Of a stretch of 64,000 nt of DNA, positions 53,018 to 61,523 are shown piece by piece. The translations under genes and the position numbers were made by a program. Within the stretch, counting starts at the first letter, position 1; the number at the start of each line of letters is the position of its first letter. The stretch is from Halobacillus dabanensis. GTDB taxonomy: Bacteria; Bacillota; Bacilli; Bacillales; Halobacillaceae. A model generated the notes under the pieces. It saw only the letters and a program-made list of their open reading frames with translations, was not told where the DNA came from and made no database searches. The stretch spans positions 517,055-581,054 of the forward strand of contig NZ_FOSB01000002.1 of assembly GCF_900114165.1 (NCBI RefSeq), in the 5' to 3' direction.

Positions 53018-54406
53018 GAAAAAGAACAGGTGAGCCATAGCAGCAATTATTGGTAAAGTAATTAATGTACGCTGTAGGAAAATGACGACAAGATCGACGA
53101 AACCAACAGGAATTTTCGACTTGATCAACAATATTCCTACTTCAGACATGTAAATCAGCTGAGTCACGGACACAGCGGCAATAATGAAACGAGAAAGCTC
53201 ACTCTCAATGCCACTACCCACGACAGCAGGCAGGAACATATCCGCAAATCCGACAAGGATCGCTGGGGCTGTTTCAGCGGCGGAAGGGATTTGCAAAAGA
53301 TTCAAAAGCCAAATAATAGGGTAGGAAAGATATGTAAACACCGATGTGAATTCAGCTAAAATCAAAGCGAGGGTTCCCAGTGCCATCACAAGTGGCAGGA
53401 GTCCAAACCAGATATCGATAACGTTATGGATACCTTTCTTGGCAACTTGTTTGAATCCTTGTATTTTTTGAGCTTTTTCGAGTGCTTTTTCAAGTCCCCA
53501 TTGGAAGTTCGATGTATGCTCTGGAACGGCTTCACTGATTTGTTTTCCAACAGGTTCATAATATTCGTCTTTCTTATTTGATAAAGGTGGAATGCGCGGA
53601 CAAATGACAGCGGCGGCAAAACCTGCGACTACGATGGTGGCATAGAACGGAATAAAGAGATGTTCGAGTCCAATAAACGTGATGACAACTAAACTGAAGG
53701 CTATGGAAGCGACCGAAAAGGTTGTAGCAATCACAGAGGCTTCCCGCTTAGTGTAGAACCCTTCTTCATATTGTCTTGTAGTTATGAGGACACCTACCGT
53801 TCCGCTTCCCATCCATGAAGCAAAGGCATCAATGGAGGATCGTCCGGGAAGTTTGAAAAGTGGATACATAATCTTGCGGAAAATGGAACCGATAAACTCC
53901 ATCAATCCGAATTCTAAAATAAGTGGCATCATTAAGCCTGCAAATAAGAACCATGTGGTAAGAACAGGTATCAAAGAATAAAGGACGGTTCCGCCTGTAA
54001 TGTCGGCATACAGCCAACCAGGTCCCCATTGAAAAATCGTGCAGATCGCAAATACTGCCCCCATAATCCGGATGATTAACCAAATAGGGTGAAGATTGAA
54101 TAAGGACTGGAGAAACTCAGATTTTATCACCCAGCCAGGTTTAGCAACTTTCGTATAAATCGCCCCGAGGGCAGACAGTGCCAAAATAATCGTCATAAAG
54201 ATATAAAGATATCCTTCAAAAAAGGTTTGAAAGAATTCGGCCATGATGCCGACACCAATCGTGACTTTCCCATCGTAGTAGATTGGTGCTAAGAAAAGCA
54301 AAGCACCAATCAACGATGGTATGATAAACATCATATAATCCTTTTTTGAAAAAGACGTCGAATACGTTTCTTCTTTAAATTCGTCTACTTTTTCTTGCGA
54401 ATGCAA
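53015..54406 (-). CDS. YjiH-family (nucleoside-recognition Gate domain) transporter
   Basis: This is a 463-aa protein with about eleven TM helices and Gate-domain (nucleoside recognition) motifs such as GRSSIDAFASWMGSGTVGVLITTRQYEEGFYTKREA and AETAPAILVGFADMFLPAVVG. Start is TTG behind AAGGGGGAA. It is the last gene of the gntR-gabT-gabD-ureohydrolase operon, so it probably imports the guanidino compound or a related amino acid. The family has few characterised members. Confidence 0.82.
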   Translation of the reverse strand: MHSQEKVDEFKEETYSTSFSKKDYMMFIIPSLIGALLFLAPIYYDGKVTIGVGIMAEFFQTFFEGYLYIFMTIILALSALGAIYTKVAKPGWVIKSEFLQSLFNLHPIWLIIRIMGAVFAICTIFQWGPGWLYADITGGTVLYSLIPVLTTWFLFAGLMMPLILEFGLMEFIGSIFRKIMYPLFKLPGRSSIDAFASWMGSGTVGVLITTRQYEEGFYTKREASVIATTFSVASIAFSLVVITFIGLEHLFIPFYATIVVAGFAAAVICPRIPPLSNKKDEYYEPVGKQISEAVPEHTSNFQWGLEKALEKAQKIQGFKQVAKKGIHNVIDIWFGLLPLVMALGTLALILAEFTSVFTYLSYPIIWLLNLLQIPSAAETAPAILVGFADMFLPAVVGSGIESELSRFIIAAVSVTQLIYMSEVGILLIKSKIPVGFVDLVVIFLQRTLITLPIIAAMAHLFFF

Positions 54407-54433
54407 AGAAATTCCCCCTTACCAAAAAATTAG

Positions 54434-55396
54434 TTATCTGGTCAGAGCCTTTTGTTCCGCTCTCTTTTTCATCGCGACAAGACTGATCATTTCGTAACCG
54501 ACAGCAGAAGCAAGGCCTGCAGTGATTTCTCCTGCATCATGTGTAGGTAGAACCTCTACTAAATCGAATCCTACCAGGTTGAGACCATGTAGTCCTCGTA
54601 CACATTGTAACGCTTCATAACTTGTCGGGCCTGCCACTTCTGGTGTCCCTGTTCCTGGCGCATAGGCAGGATCGACGAAATCTATATCGAAACTTACAAA
54701 CACAGGATGATCAGGGCCGATTTTTTCATGCACCCGCTCGAGTACTTTTTCTACGCCCACTCTACGGACGTCATTCATCGACCATACTTCAAACCCTAAG
54801 TCTTCCGCATCTTTAATGTCCTCCGGTCCATAAAGCGGGCCTCGTAAACCGATTTGAATCGAACGGTCCATATCCAGAAGTCCTTCTTCTACAGCCCTTC
54901 GAAATGGTGTGCCGTGCATATATTTCTCTCCATAATAGTTGTCCCACGTGTCTCCGTGAGAATCAAAATGAACAAAAGCCATTTTGCCATATTTCTTATG
55001 GAAGGCGCGGAGATTTCCTAAGGAGATGGAATGATCCCCACCTAAAATAATTGGGGTGACGGATTTGTCGAGAAGTGGTTCCAAGCCCTCCACGATGTTG
55101 TCGTACGTGCGATGAATATTCCCTGGGATGACATCAATATCGCCATAGTCCACACCAGATGCAAAATCAAAAATGTTGATGTCCTGATCCGGATTGTAAG
55201 GACGAAGCAGTACGGAAGATTTACGAATATGCTGAGGACCTCCTCTCTGTCCGGTCCGGTTGGATACTGCCGTGTCAAAAGGAACGCCTAAAACGGCAAA
55301 GTCCACATCCTCTTCCGTTTTGACCGCCTGCAGTCTCATAAATGTACTCAATCCACAAAAACGTGGAGATAGGGAAGAATCTATTGGTTTATACAT
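54434..55396 (-). CDS. Ureohydrolase, probable 4-guanidinobutyrase (agmatinase family)
   Basis: This is a 320-aa binuclear Mn ureohydrolase. The metal ligands are in GGDHSISLG, VHFDSHGDTWD (D-x-H-x-D) and SFDIDFVDPAYAPGTGTPE. HGTPFRRAVEEGLLD is typical of agmatinase/guanidinobutyrase/guanidinopropionase rather than arginase. It releases urea from a guanidino group. The flanking gabD and gabT favour 4-guanidinobutyrate, giving GABA plus urea. Agmatine is the main alternative, and other guanidino compounds are possible. AAAAGGAG precedes the ATG. Confidence 0.88.
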   Translation of the reverse strand: MYKPIDSSLSPRFCGLSTFMRLQAVKTEEDVDFAVLGVPFDTAVSNRTGQRGGPQHIRKSSVLLRPYNPDQDINIFDFASGVDYGDIDVIPGNIHRTYDNIVEGLEPLLDKSVTPIILGGDHSISLGNLRAFHKKYGKMAFVHFDSHGDTWDNYYGEKYMHGTPFRRAVEEGLLDMDRSIQIGLRGPLYGPEDIKDAEDLGFEVWSMNDVRRVGVEKVLERVHEKIGPDHPVFVSFDIDFVDPAYAPGTGTPEVAGPTSYEALQCVRGLHGLNLVGFDLVEVLPTHDAGEITAGLASAVGYEMISLVAMKKRAEQKALTR

Positions 55397-55425
55397 CTGA
55401 AAAACTCCTTTTCTAGTTGTAAAAT

Positions 55426-56841
55426 TTATAGCCCTAATGAAATGTATTTCGTTTCAAGGTATTCCTCAATCCCTTGTGGGCCGCCTTCTCTGCCCATCCC
55501 GCTTTCTTTAAAGCCTCCAAATGGGGCCTGTGCTGCCGATGGGGCTCCATCATTCATGCCGACAATGCCATAATCAAGAGCTTCAGATAATGTGAGCGCT
55601 TTACTTATGTTTTCCGTAAACAGGTAGGCGGCTAATCCGAACGGCGTATCATTGGCTCGTTCGATGGCCGATGCTTCATCCGTAAAAGAAGTGATCGGAA
55701 CGACAGGACCGAACGTTTCTTCCGTCATGCAAAGCATGGAATCTGTTACATTTTTCAAGATGGTTGGTTGAATGAAGAAACTTTCATCGGAAGCATCTCC
55801 TGCGCCTCCAGTAACCAGTTCCGCCCCATTCTCAACTGCATCGTCGATATGACGAATGACTTTTTCATAGGCTCCTTGATCGATTAATGGACCGATATCT
55901 GTTTCGGAATCCAGACCATTTCCCACTTTTAAGGCTTGGACTTCTGATTTCAGTTTCTCGGTAAAAGGTTCAACGATTGATTCGTGGACAAAGAATCGGT
56001 TGGAACAAATACACGTCTGTCCAGCATTTCTGAACTTAGAAGCCACAGCTCCTGCGACGGCTTTATCAAGATCGGCATCTGGAAGGACGATAAAGGGAGC
56101 CTGCCCACCCAGTTCTAAGGAGATCCGCTTCATCGTGTCTGCAGACTTTTTCATCAGCAGCTTCCCGACTTCGGTCGATCCTGTAAAAGAAAGCTTCCTG
56201 ACTCTTGAATCGGACAACCAGACATCACTGATTGTTTCCGCATCCCCTGTCAAAATATTGATCAACCCTGGAGGGGCGCCTGCTTCATTGGCTAATTCAA
56301 CTAACCGTATCGCTGTTAATGGCGTTTGCTCGGCTGGCTTGATCAGCACTGTGCATCCCGCGGCAATGGCCGGGGCCACTTTTCTTGTGATCATCGCTGC
56401 AGGGAAATTCCATGGGGTAATGGCCGCTACGACGCCAACAGGCTGTTTCTGGACGAGAATTCGTTTGTCTGGTTTCGATGCCGGAATGGTTTGACCATAA
56501 ACCCGCTTCGCTTCTTCCGCAAACCAGGAAATGTAGCTGTTAGCATAAGCAATTTCCCCTCTCGCTTCTTTAAGCGGTTTGCCTTGTTCCTTCGTCATGG
56601 TCTCTGCCAACTCATCCGTATGGTCTTCAATTAATTGAAACCATCTATTCAGAAAGGCGGATCTTTCATTTGCCGTGGTATGTTTCCATTGGTTGTAAGC
56701 CTGATGAGCCGCTTCAACCGCACGCTTGGCTTCTTTCTTTCCTGCATCCGGTACAGAAGCCAGCCATTCCTGGTTGATTGGATTATAAACATCGAATGAT
56801 TTTTCTGTTTGTACATTTTCTCCATCAATAAAAATATTCAT
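55426..56841 (-). CDS. gabD: Succinate-semialdehyde dehydrogenase, copy 2
   Basis: This is a 471-aa aldehyde dehydrogenase, clearly related to copy 1 at 24741. The catalytic Glu is in LELGGQAPFIV, Cys in [13 protein letters not shown], and [16 protein letters not shown] is present. C-terminal GMGREGGPQGIEEYLETKYI is typical of GabD. It lies 13 nt after gabT copy 2 and 29 nt before the ureohydrolase gene. AAAGGAGG precedes the start. Glutarate semialdehyde is an alternative substrate. Confidence 0.92.
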   Translation of the reverse strand: MNIFIDGENVQTEKSFDVYNPINQEWLASVPDAGKKEAKRAVEAAHQAYNQWKHTTANERSAFLNRWFQLIEDHTDELAETMTKEQGKPLKEARGEIAYANSYISWFAEEAKRVYGQTIPASKPDKRILVQKQPVGVVAAITPWNFPAAMITRKVAPAIAAGCTVLIKPAEQTPLTAIRLVELANEAGAPPGLINILTGDAETISDVWLSDSRVRKLSFTGSTEVGKLLMKKSADTMKRISLELGGQAPFIVLPDADLDKAVAGAVASKFRNAGQTCICSNRFFVHESIVEPFTEKLKSEVQALKVGNGLDSETDIGPLIDQGAYEKVIRHIDDAVENGAELVTGGAGDASDESFFIQPTILKNVTDSMLCMTEETFGPVVPITSFTDEASAIERANDTPFGLAAYLFTENISKALTLSEALDYGIVGMNDGAPSAAQAPFGGFKESGMGREGGPQGIEEYLETKYISLGL

Positions 56842-56854
56842 GGATAAACCTCCT

Positions 56855-58204
56855 TTACACGAATTGGGGTGCGTAACAGTTCTTCATTGCATTTTCCAAA
56901 AGATCCAGTCCCTCTTCCAGTTCTTCATCCGTAATGACAAGAGGCATCAAGAAGCGGATGACATTTCCGTACAAGCCTGCGCCCAAAACTAATAGACCAT
57001 TTCGCTGGGCTTCTGCGATTATCTTTTGTGTCAACGCTTTGTCCGGTGTTTTTATTTCTTTATCCTCGACAATCTCTATGGCGATCATGGCTCCAAGACC
57101 ACGGACTTCCCCAATACAATCCAGATCAGCAGACAATCGACCGAACCTTTCTTTTATAATTTCACCGATTTTACCGGCACGCTCATTCAATCTCTCGTTT
57201 TCAATCACATCAATTGCGGCTATCGCTGCTCGGCAGCCAAGTGGGTTCCCACTATATGTACCTCCTAGTTCACCAGGACCCGAAGCATCCATCACCTCAC
57301 TTCTGCCAATCACTCCACTGATTGGTGTCCCTGCTCCAAGAGATTTAGAAACAGTGATCAAGTCTGGAACAACATCATAATGGTCAATTGCGAAGTATTT
57401 CCCTGTCCGGCCAAAACCCGTCTGGATTTCATCTGCGACAAAAAGGATGCCATGTTCCTCGCACAACGTTTTTACTGCTTGTAAGAATTTAGGATCAGGA
57501 ACGATAAATCCTCCCTCTCCCTGGACAGGTTCTATCACTACCGCTGCAACCATCTCTGGAGCGACTTCTGTCAGGAAGAATTTTTCGAACTCTTCAATCG
57601 AATAATCACAGTACTCCTCATCGCTCATCCCTTCAGGTTTGCGGTAAGGGTAAGGGAAAGGTGCTTTATAAACCTCCGGAGCAAAAGGTCCAAAACCGAA
57701 TTTATAAGGCTTCACTTTGCTCGTCATTGACATTGTCATCAATGTTCGCCCGTGGAAAGCGTTTTCAAAAGTGACAATCGATTTCCTGCCCGTGTACTTT
57801 CTAGCTATTTTTACTGCGTTTTCAACCGCTTCAGCACCGCTATTCTGCAGTAAAACCTTCTTGTCATAATCTCCAGGAGCAAGATCGGCGAGTTTTTCCG
57901 CAAGCTCTACATATGGCTCGTACATCATAACGTTGAATCCTGTATGAATGTATTGATCCACTTGGTCATGCAGCGCCTGTTTTACTGTCGGATGGCAATG
58001 GCCGACATTGATTGTGCCGATCGCCCCCGCAAAATCAATGAACGTGTTGCCATCCACATCTGTAATTTTGGCTCCTTCTGCTTTTTCAGCAAAGGTTGGG
58101 AGCCCACAACTGACGGCATCCGGCACTATTCGGTGACGCCGCTTTAAAAGCTCTCCCGCTCTCGGTCCTGGTAATTTTGTTTTTATTGATGCATGTTTCG
58201 TCAT
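56855..58204 (-). CDS. gabT: 4-aminobutyrate aminotransferase, copy 2
   Basis: This is a 449-aa class III PLP aminotransferase with [49 protein letters not shown] and the PLP lysine in ITVSKSLGAGTPISGV. It is closer to standard GabT than copy 1. AGGGAGGA precedes the ATG, 13 nt downstream of the gntR stop. It would convert GABA released by the ureohydrolase into succinate semialdehyde. Confidence 0.93.
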   Translation of the reverse strand: MTKHASIKTKLPGPRAGELLKRRHRIVPDAVSCGLPTFAEKAEGAKITDVDGNTFIDFAGAIGTINVGHCHPTVKQALHDQVDQYIHTGFNVMMYEPYVELAEKLADLAPGDYDKKVLLQNSGAEAVENAVKIARKYTGRKSIVTFENAFHGRTLMTMSMTSKVKPYKFGFGPFAPEVYKAPFPYPYRKPEGMSDEEYCDYSIEEFEKFFLTEVAPEMVAAVVIEPVQGEGGFIVPDPKFLQAVKTLCEEHGILFVADEIQTGFGRTGKYFAIDHYDVVPDLITVSKSLGAGTPISGVIGRSEVMDASGPGELGGTYSGNPLGCRAAIAAIDVIENERLNERAGKIGEIIKERFGRLSADLDCIGEVRGLGAMIAIEIVEDKEIKTPDKALTQKIIAEAQRNGLLVLGAGLYGNVIRFLMPLVITDEELEEGLDLLENAMKNCYAPQFV

Positions 58205-58217
58205 TTAAAATCCTCCC

Positions 58218-58874
58218 TTAATTAAAAATCGACGTCCGTTCAGAAAGGTCGTTAAGTGTGGAAAGCATGTGAGCTTCAATAGCTTTTTTCGCAGCCTCAG
58301 CATCCCGTTTTTTCAAGGCATCTATCACTTCCTTGTGTTCTGGAATAGACAGGACTTGATTTAACGGCGTAGTGTAGAAGTTATCTCTTAAAATGAGGTA
58401 ACAGTCGGACCACTGATTCAACTTTTCTATTTCCTGAAGCAAGAATTTATTTTCAGCTACTTTAGCTGGGTAAGCGTGGATTTGTCCATTAATCCGTAAA
58501 AACTCTTCATAATCCTTATCCTCGTAAGCCTTTTCCTCTTCTTCTAGAAGCTGGTCCAACTCTTCAAAGTTTTCCTTCGTCATTTGATGGATTGCTAATT
58601 CTACTGCATAACTTTCGAGCACAACCCGAAGGTTAAACACATCTTCAAGCTCCTTGTCAGATGGATCACAGACAAAAGCCCCACGATGTGGAATCAGTTC
58701 AATCAGTCCCTCATTTTCAAGGCGATTAAAAGCAGCTCGAATCGGCGTCCGACTCATGTTCAGCTCCTTACCTACCCATTCTTCTGTTACACGCTGGCCA
58801 GCTACTAACCGTTTTAACATGATAGCGCGTTTGATTTTTCCATAGGCTATTTCTTCGTTCTTTTGTTTGTTCAT
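58218..58874 (-). CDS. GntR-family regulator, FCD subfamily, of the guanidino/GABA operon
   Basis: This 218-aa regulator has an N-terminal winged helix (VTEEWVGKELNMSRTPIRAAFNRLENEGLIELIPHRGAFV) and a helical FCD domain. In the FCD metal/ligand region, HAYPAKVAENKF stands where most members have F-H-x-x-L/I. It is the first gene of its operon. The ATG at 58874 lies 8 nt after GGTGG; the frame is open to a TTG at 58889. The palindrome TTGTATACAA lies 28 nt upstream, so autoregulation is likely. Confidence 0.88.
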   Translation of the reverse strand: MNKQKNEEIAYGKIKRAIMLKRLVAGQRVTEEWVGKELNMSRTPIRAAFNRLENEGLIELIPHRGAFVCDPSDKELEDVFNLRVVLESYAVELAIHQMTKENFEELDQLLEEEEKAYEDKDYEEFLRINGQIHAYPAKVAENKFLLQEIEKLNQWSDCYLILRDNFYTTPLNQVLSIPEHKEVIDALKKRDAEAAKKAIEAHMLSTLNDLSERTSIFN

Positions 58875-58902
58875 ATTTTCTACCACCAATTGTTTTCATA
58901 GA

Positions 58903-58927
58903 TTGTATACAATCTGAATATACAATT
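58903..58927. promoter_or_regulatory. GntR(FCD) operator upstream of the guanidino/GABA operon
   Basis: TTGTATACAA (58903-58912), identical to the two palindromes at 32503 and 32609, is followed by a half site TATACAATT. Confidence 0.68.
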
Positions 58928-59007
58928 ATTCTATAACAAAACTATTCAGATTTCCACAACTTTTCTGAATTTTTTATATGGGATAGTACATTCAAGACAA
59001 TAAAAAA

Positions 59008-59045
59008 AGAGTATGATAGGGAGGTTCCTTGCCCCATCATACTCT
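59008..59045 (-). terminator. Minus-strand terminator upstream of the gntR operon
   Basis: AGAGTATGAT / ATCATACTCT plus GGGG/CCC pairs is followed on the minus strand by TTTTTTTATT. It shields the operon from incoming transcription or ends an unseen transcript. Confidence 0.78.
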
Positions 59046-59074
59046 AGTATTCTATTATTTGACTGCTACATGAA

Positions 59075-59220
59075 AGCGCTGGTGAAAGCTCTAGTACTTC
59101 CTCTTTTCAGTCACCTCCCTCCACCTGAAATGGAAGTGATCTACCTGCGTATCATGAAACTAAAAAGGTTTTTGGGTCTTTGCTAAGTACAAAATGAACA
59201 AGTGGGATACAGGGGTTGCT
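59075..59220. repeat. Repeat C, left copy
   Basis: CTCTAGT, then TTTCAGTCACCTCCCTCCAC, then GGAAGTG, then GCGTATCATGAAACTAAAAA. The same order recurs at 59705-59850, so the membrane protein gene between them is flanked by direct repeats of about 140 bp. Confidence 0.6.
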
Positions 59221-59266
59221 AAATCTATGATAATATTACATTTTAGTTTTAAAGGAGGGGGAAATA

Positions 59267-59692
59267 ATGAGTAAATTACTAGCAACATTGATTTGTGGTA
59301 ACCTTACCGCTATAATCTTTGCAATATATTTTACAAAAGACCCGAACATGTTTTGGATTAATTTATATGGAATTTATTATGTAGTTTTTTTAGGGCTGTT
59401 TTTGTTAGCTTTTCCTTTTTCATTTTTGATAGAAAAAATGGTCAGGAAGCTTGATATAGGGAGGTTCTTTATTAAAGTAGGGTTATATATTTTTTTAGGA
59501 ATTATAGCAATGGTGTTACTCTTTCCAATCATCCTCCATTGGAGTTCTATGGCTATCATAGTGGCTATTGTTTTCCCTTTCATTCTCCATATGGTAGAGA
59601 AAATACCTGAAAAATATAAAAGGATGGCTGTTATAATTTGGGTGATTTTCTCGATCGTTTTATTTGCATTAATATACTACCGTATGGGATGA
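59267..59692 (+). CDS. 141-aa four-TM membrane protein
   Basis: This 141-residue protein has four hydrophobic helices (about residues 4-22, 30-55, 68-112 as two, and 118-137), low in charged residues and rich in Ile and Phe. AAAGGAGGGGG precedes the ATG. It is AT-richer than its neighbours and lies between direct repeats, which suggests recent gain. No family is recognised. Confidence 0.65.
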   Translation: MSKLLATLICGNLTAIIFAIYFTKDPNMFWINLYGIYYVVFLGLFLLAFPFSFLIEKMVRKLDIGRFFIKVGLYIFLGIIAMVLLFPIILHWSSMAIIVAIVFPFILHMVEKIPEKYKRMAVIIWVIFSIVLFALIYYRMG

Positions 59693-59701
59693 AAAACATT
59701 T

Positions 59702-59850
59702 AAGCGCAGGGGTGGTTCTAGTGCATCTTTATTTCAGTCACGTCCGTCCACATGAAAAGGAAGTGTTTTACTAAGAAAATAAACATTCCCTGTGTATCAT
59801 GAAGCAAAAATAGACAGTCTCGTGTCCTTGCTATTGTGCGGAGTGAACTT
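59702..59850. repeat. Repeat C, right copy, with inverted repeat B core
   Basis: 59702-59722 is the reverse complement of the repeat B core (GCACTAGAACCACCCCTGCG when read on the minus strand). 59713-59850 matches 59086-59220. Confidence 0.6.
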
Positions 59851-59900
59851 GTTTCTTTTTTAAGACCTTAATTTTAATTATCCTACATTCACATGAGGAA

Positions 59901-60635
59901 CTATCCTGTATCATTTATATGCCTAGGAATCGCAAGAACCGGCCCCATGCTTCTTCCCAAACCGGTCTTCTTGTTCTTTTTCTTGTGCTCCGTCCTGACT
60001 CGTTCCACCGCTTTCAGGGTGCGGACTCCCGCTTGCTGCCACTGTTTCAAGAAACCTTTACAATAGCCGAAGAAAGGCTTATTTCTCTCGACTGCAAGCT
60101 TTATCGATGCGATCACGAGTTCATCCGACATCTCTTCACAACACTGGGTGATTTTTTCTCTGATGAACGGCCACAACGTCCCGATGTTGTTTTCGTAAAA
60201 ATGATGTGGGTTCTCCTCTTGCCTTTCTACTACTACTTCTTCTTTTTCTTTCGTTTCGTTTTGTTTAATTAATGTGTTCGAGTTGCCAGTATCGTTGCCG
60301 TTCGACTTGCCGCCACTGTTCTCCTCTCCATTGTCGTTCTCGTTGTCCATTTTTTCATATAAAGGGAGTATCCAATAGACGGGAGCCTGGTTGCCAGATC
60401 TCGAAGTGAATGAGACATATCCTTTCTCCACGAGTTCCTTGCGTGCTTTACGGATGCTGCTTTCGCTCAAGTTGGATTTAATACAGAGGACGTTCATCAA
60501 AGCAGTGAACTCTTTTTTCCAACGGGACTTGTTATTCACATGCATGAGGCTGTACCAAAGGTTGATGGCCGCAGATGTCAAAGGGTTGAATTCCTGGTGA
60601 TCGTAGAAAGCGTTAATAGCTTTAATATAGTTCAT
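59901..60635 (-). CDS. DnaD-domain replication-type protein, intact copy
   Basis: This 244-aa protein has an N-terminal winged helix (YIKAINAFYDHQEFNPLTSAA ... ESSIRKARKELVEKGYVSFTSRSG), a polar Asn/Glu-rich linker, and a C-terminal DnaD/DnaB2-like domain (MSDELVIASIKLAVERNKPF, YCKGFLKQW, AGVRTLKAVERV). Such proteins act in replication initiation of chromosomes, phages and plasmids. The ATG at 60633-60635 has TAGGAGA upstream. The last 18 residues are encoded by dispersed repeat B, so the natural C-terminus is probably changed. A frameshifted sister lies at 52086-52807. Confidence 0.78.
   Translation of the reverse strand: MNYIKAINAFYDHQEFNPLTSAAINLWYSLMHVNNKSRWKKEFTALMNVLCIKSNLSESSIRKARKELVEKGYVSFTSRSGNQAPVYWILPLYEKMDNENDNGEENSGGKSNGNDTGNSNTLIKQNETKEKEEVVVERQEENPHHFYENNIGTLWPFIREKITQCCEEMSDELVIASIKLAVERNKPFFGYCKGFLKQWQQAGVRTLKAVERVRTEHKKKNKKTGLGRSMGPVLAIPRHINDTG
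59908..59960. repeat. Dispersed repeat B, copy 2
   Basis: GTATCATTTATATGCCTAGG, then AATCGCAAGAACCGGCCCCA, then TGCTTCTTCC. It overlaps the end of the DnaD gene. Confidence 0.65.
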
Positions 60636-60685
60636 TAGGATTCTCCTATTCTTATGGAAAAATGGAGGATTTGTGCATAAGAAAA

Positions 60686-60718
60686 ACACTTCCTCCATTC
60701 TATAATCGAAGGAAGTGT
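60686..60718 (-). terminator. Terminator/attenuator upstream of DnaD copy 2
   Basis: ACACTTCCTTCGATT / AATGGAGGAAGTGT with TTTTTC after it on the minus strand, 51 nt before the start codon. The same hairpin occurs before copy 1. Confidence 0.72.
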
Positions 60719-61523
60719 GGGTCAGGTGTCTATGAAATGGGAAGTTTTTTCTTTTTGAAAAATTTTTGAATATACTATACTTTCCATGATGAGCAATTAT
60801 GTATCATTTACATATATAGGAAGCAAAAAAAACATCCCCAGGCCTGATATGTTTAATACAGGAGCAATTAAAAATGTTTTTTTAATAATCTATTCCCTTC
60901 TTTATATTGATAGCACTTCTTCTAAATGTTTACTAGCACGAATTAATGATTGATTATTTGCCAATTAGTTCTAGAGAATAATTTTAGGTCTGCTCTAATA
61001 GAAGACTTGATTATATGGACTGATGATTTTAATGAATTGTTAGATAGTATGAAATAAATCAATGGCTATAACAGAAGCTGCTGATAAAAGTTATATAAGC
61101 ACACGAATGAGATGATTGACGAGCAGAGGAAAGCAAATACTTGAAAATTCCAATTTTTCTGAGGAGGGGAGGATGAGTAACTGAAAGAATCCAACTTATT
61201 AGCTGTTTCTGCATAGCAGGATTTCATGGCGACTTCGAACGCCTCCATGACAAACAATTGTGAAAGGCCCTTTACTTAACATTTTAAAAGGAGTTCTTAT
61301 TATTCTTTCATAAACAACCTTTTAACATTTTCAAATCCAAATTGTGGTTAATCATTGGTGCTGCAGGCACAAAAGTTAAACCCCTTATACAAAAAGACAT
61401 CGGAGTTTAACTTTACCTGTTTAAATTCTATTCCACGTTTTTTTACTAATTTAACTTACTAGATAGCAGAAGGGATATATATACCTCTTACAAATAAGGA
61501 AACAATATTTAGTTAAAATACAT
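60719..61523. other. Gene-poor region with repeat remnants
   Basis: 60802-60841 holds a third repeat B-like piece (ATCATTTACATATATAGGAA then AACATCCCC). 61349-61375 looks like a worn repeat A (CATTGGTGCTGCAGGCAC). AAAGTTAAAC / GTTTAACTTT (61372-61414) is a perfect inverted repeat. I see no supported gene; a 63-codon minus-strand frame at 61066-61257 has no ribosome site. Confidence 0.45.

Noticed and set aside
59072..59087. Possible cre site ATGAAAGCGCTGGTGA
   Set aside because: The first half fits, but the required C-A near the 3' end is missing, and it belongs to repeat C rather than to a promoter.
61066..61257. 63-codon minus-strand frame
   Set aside because: No ribosome site, no signal or domain, unusual composition; it lies in a decayed region.
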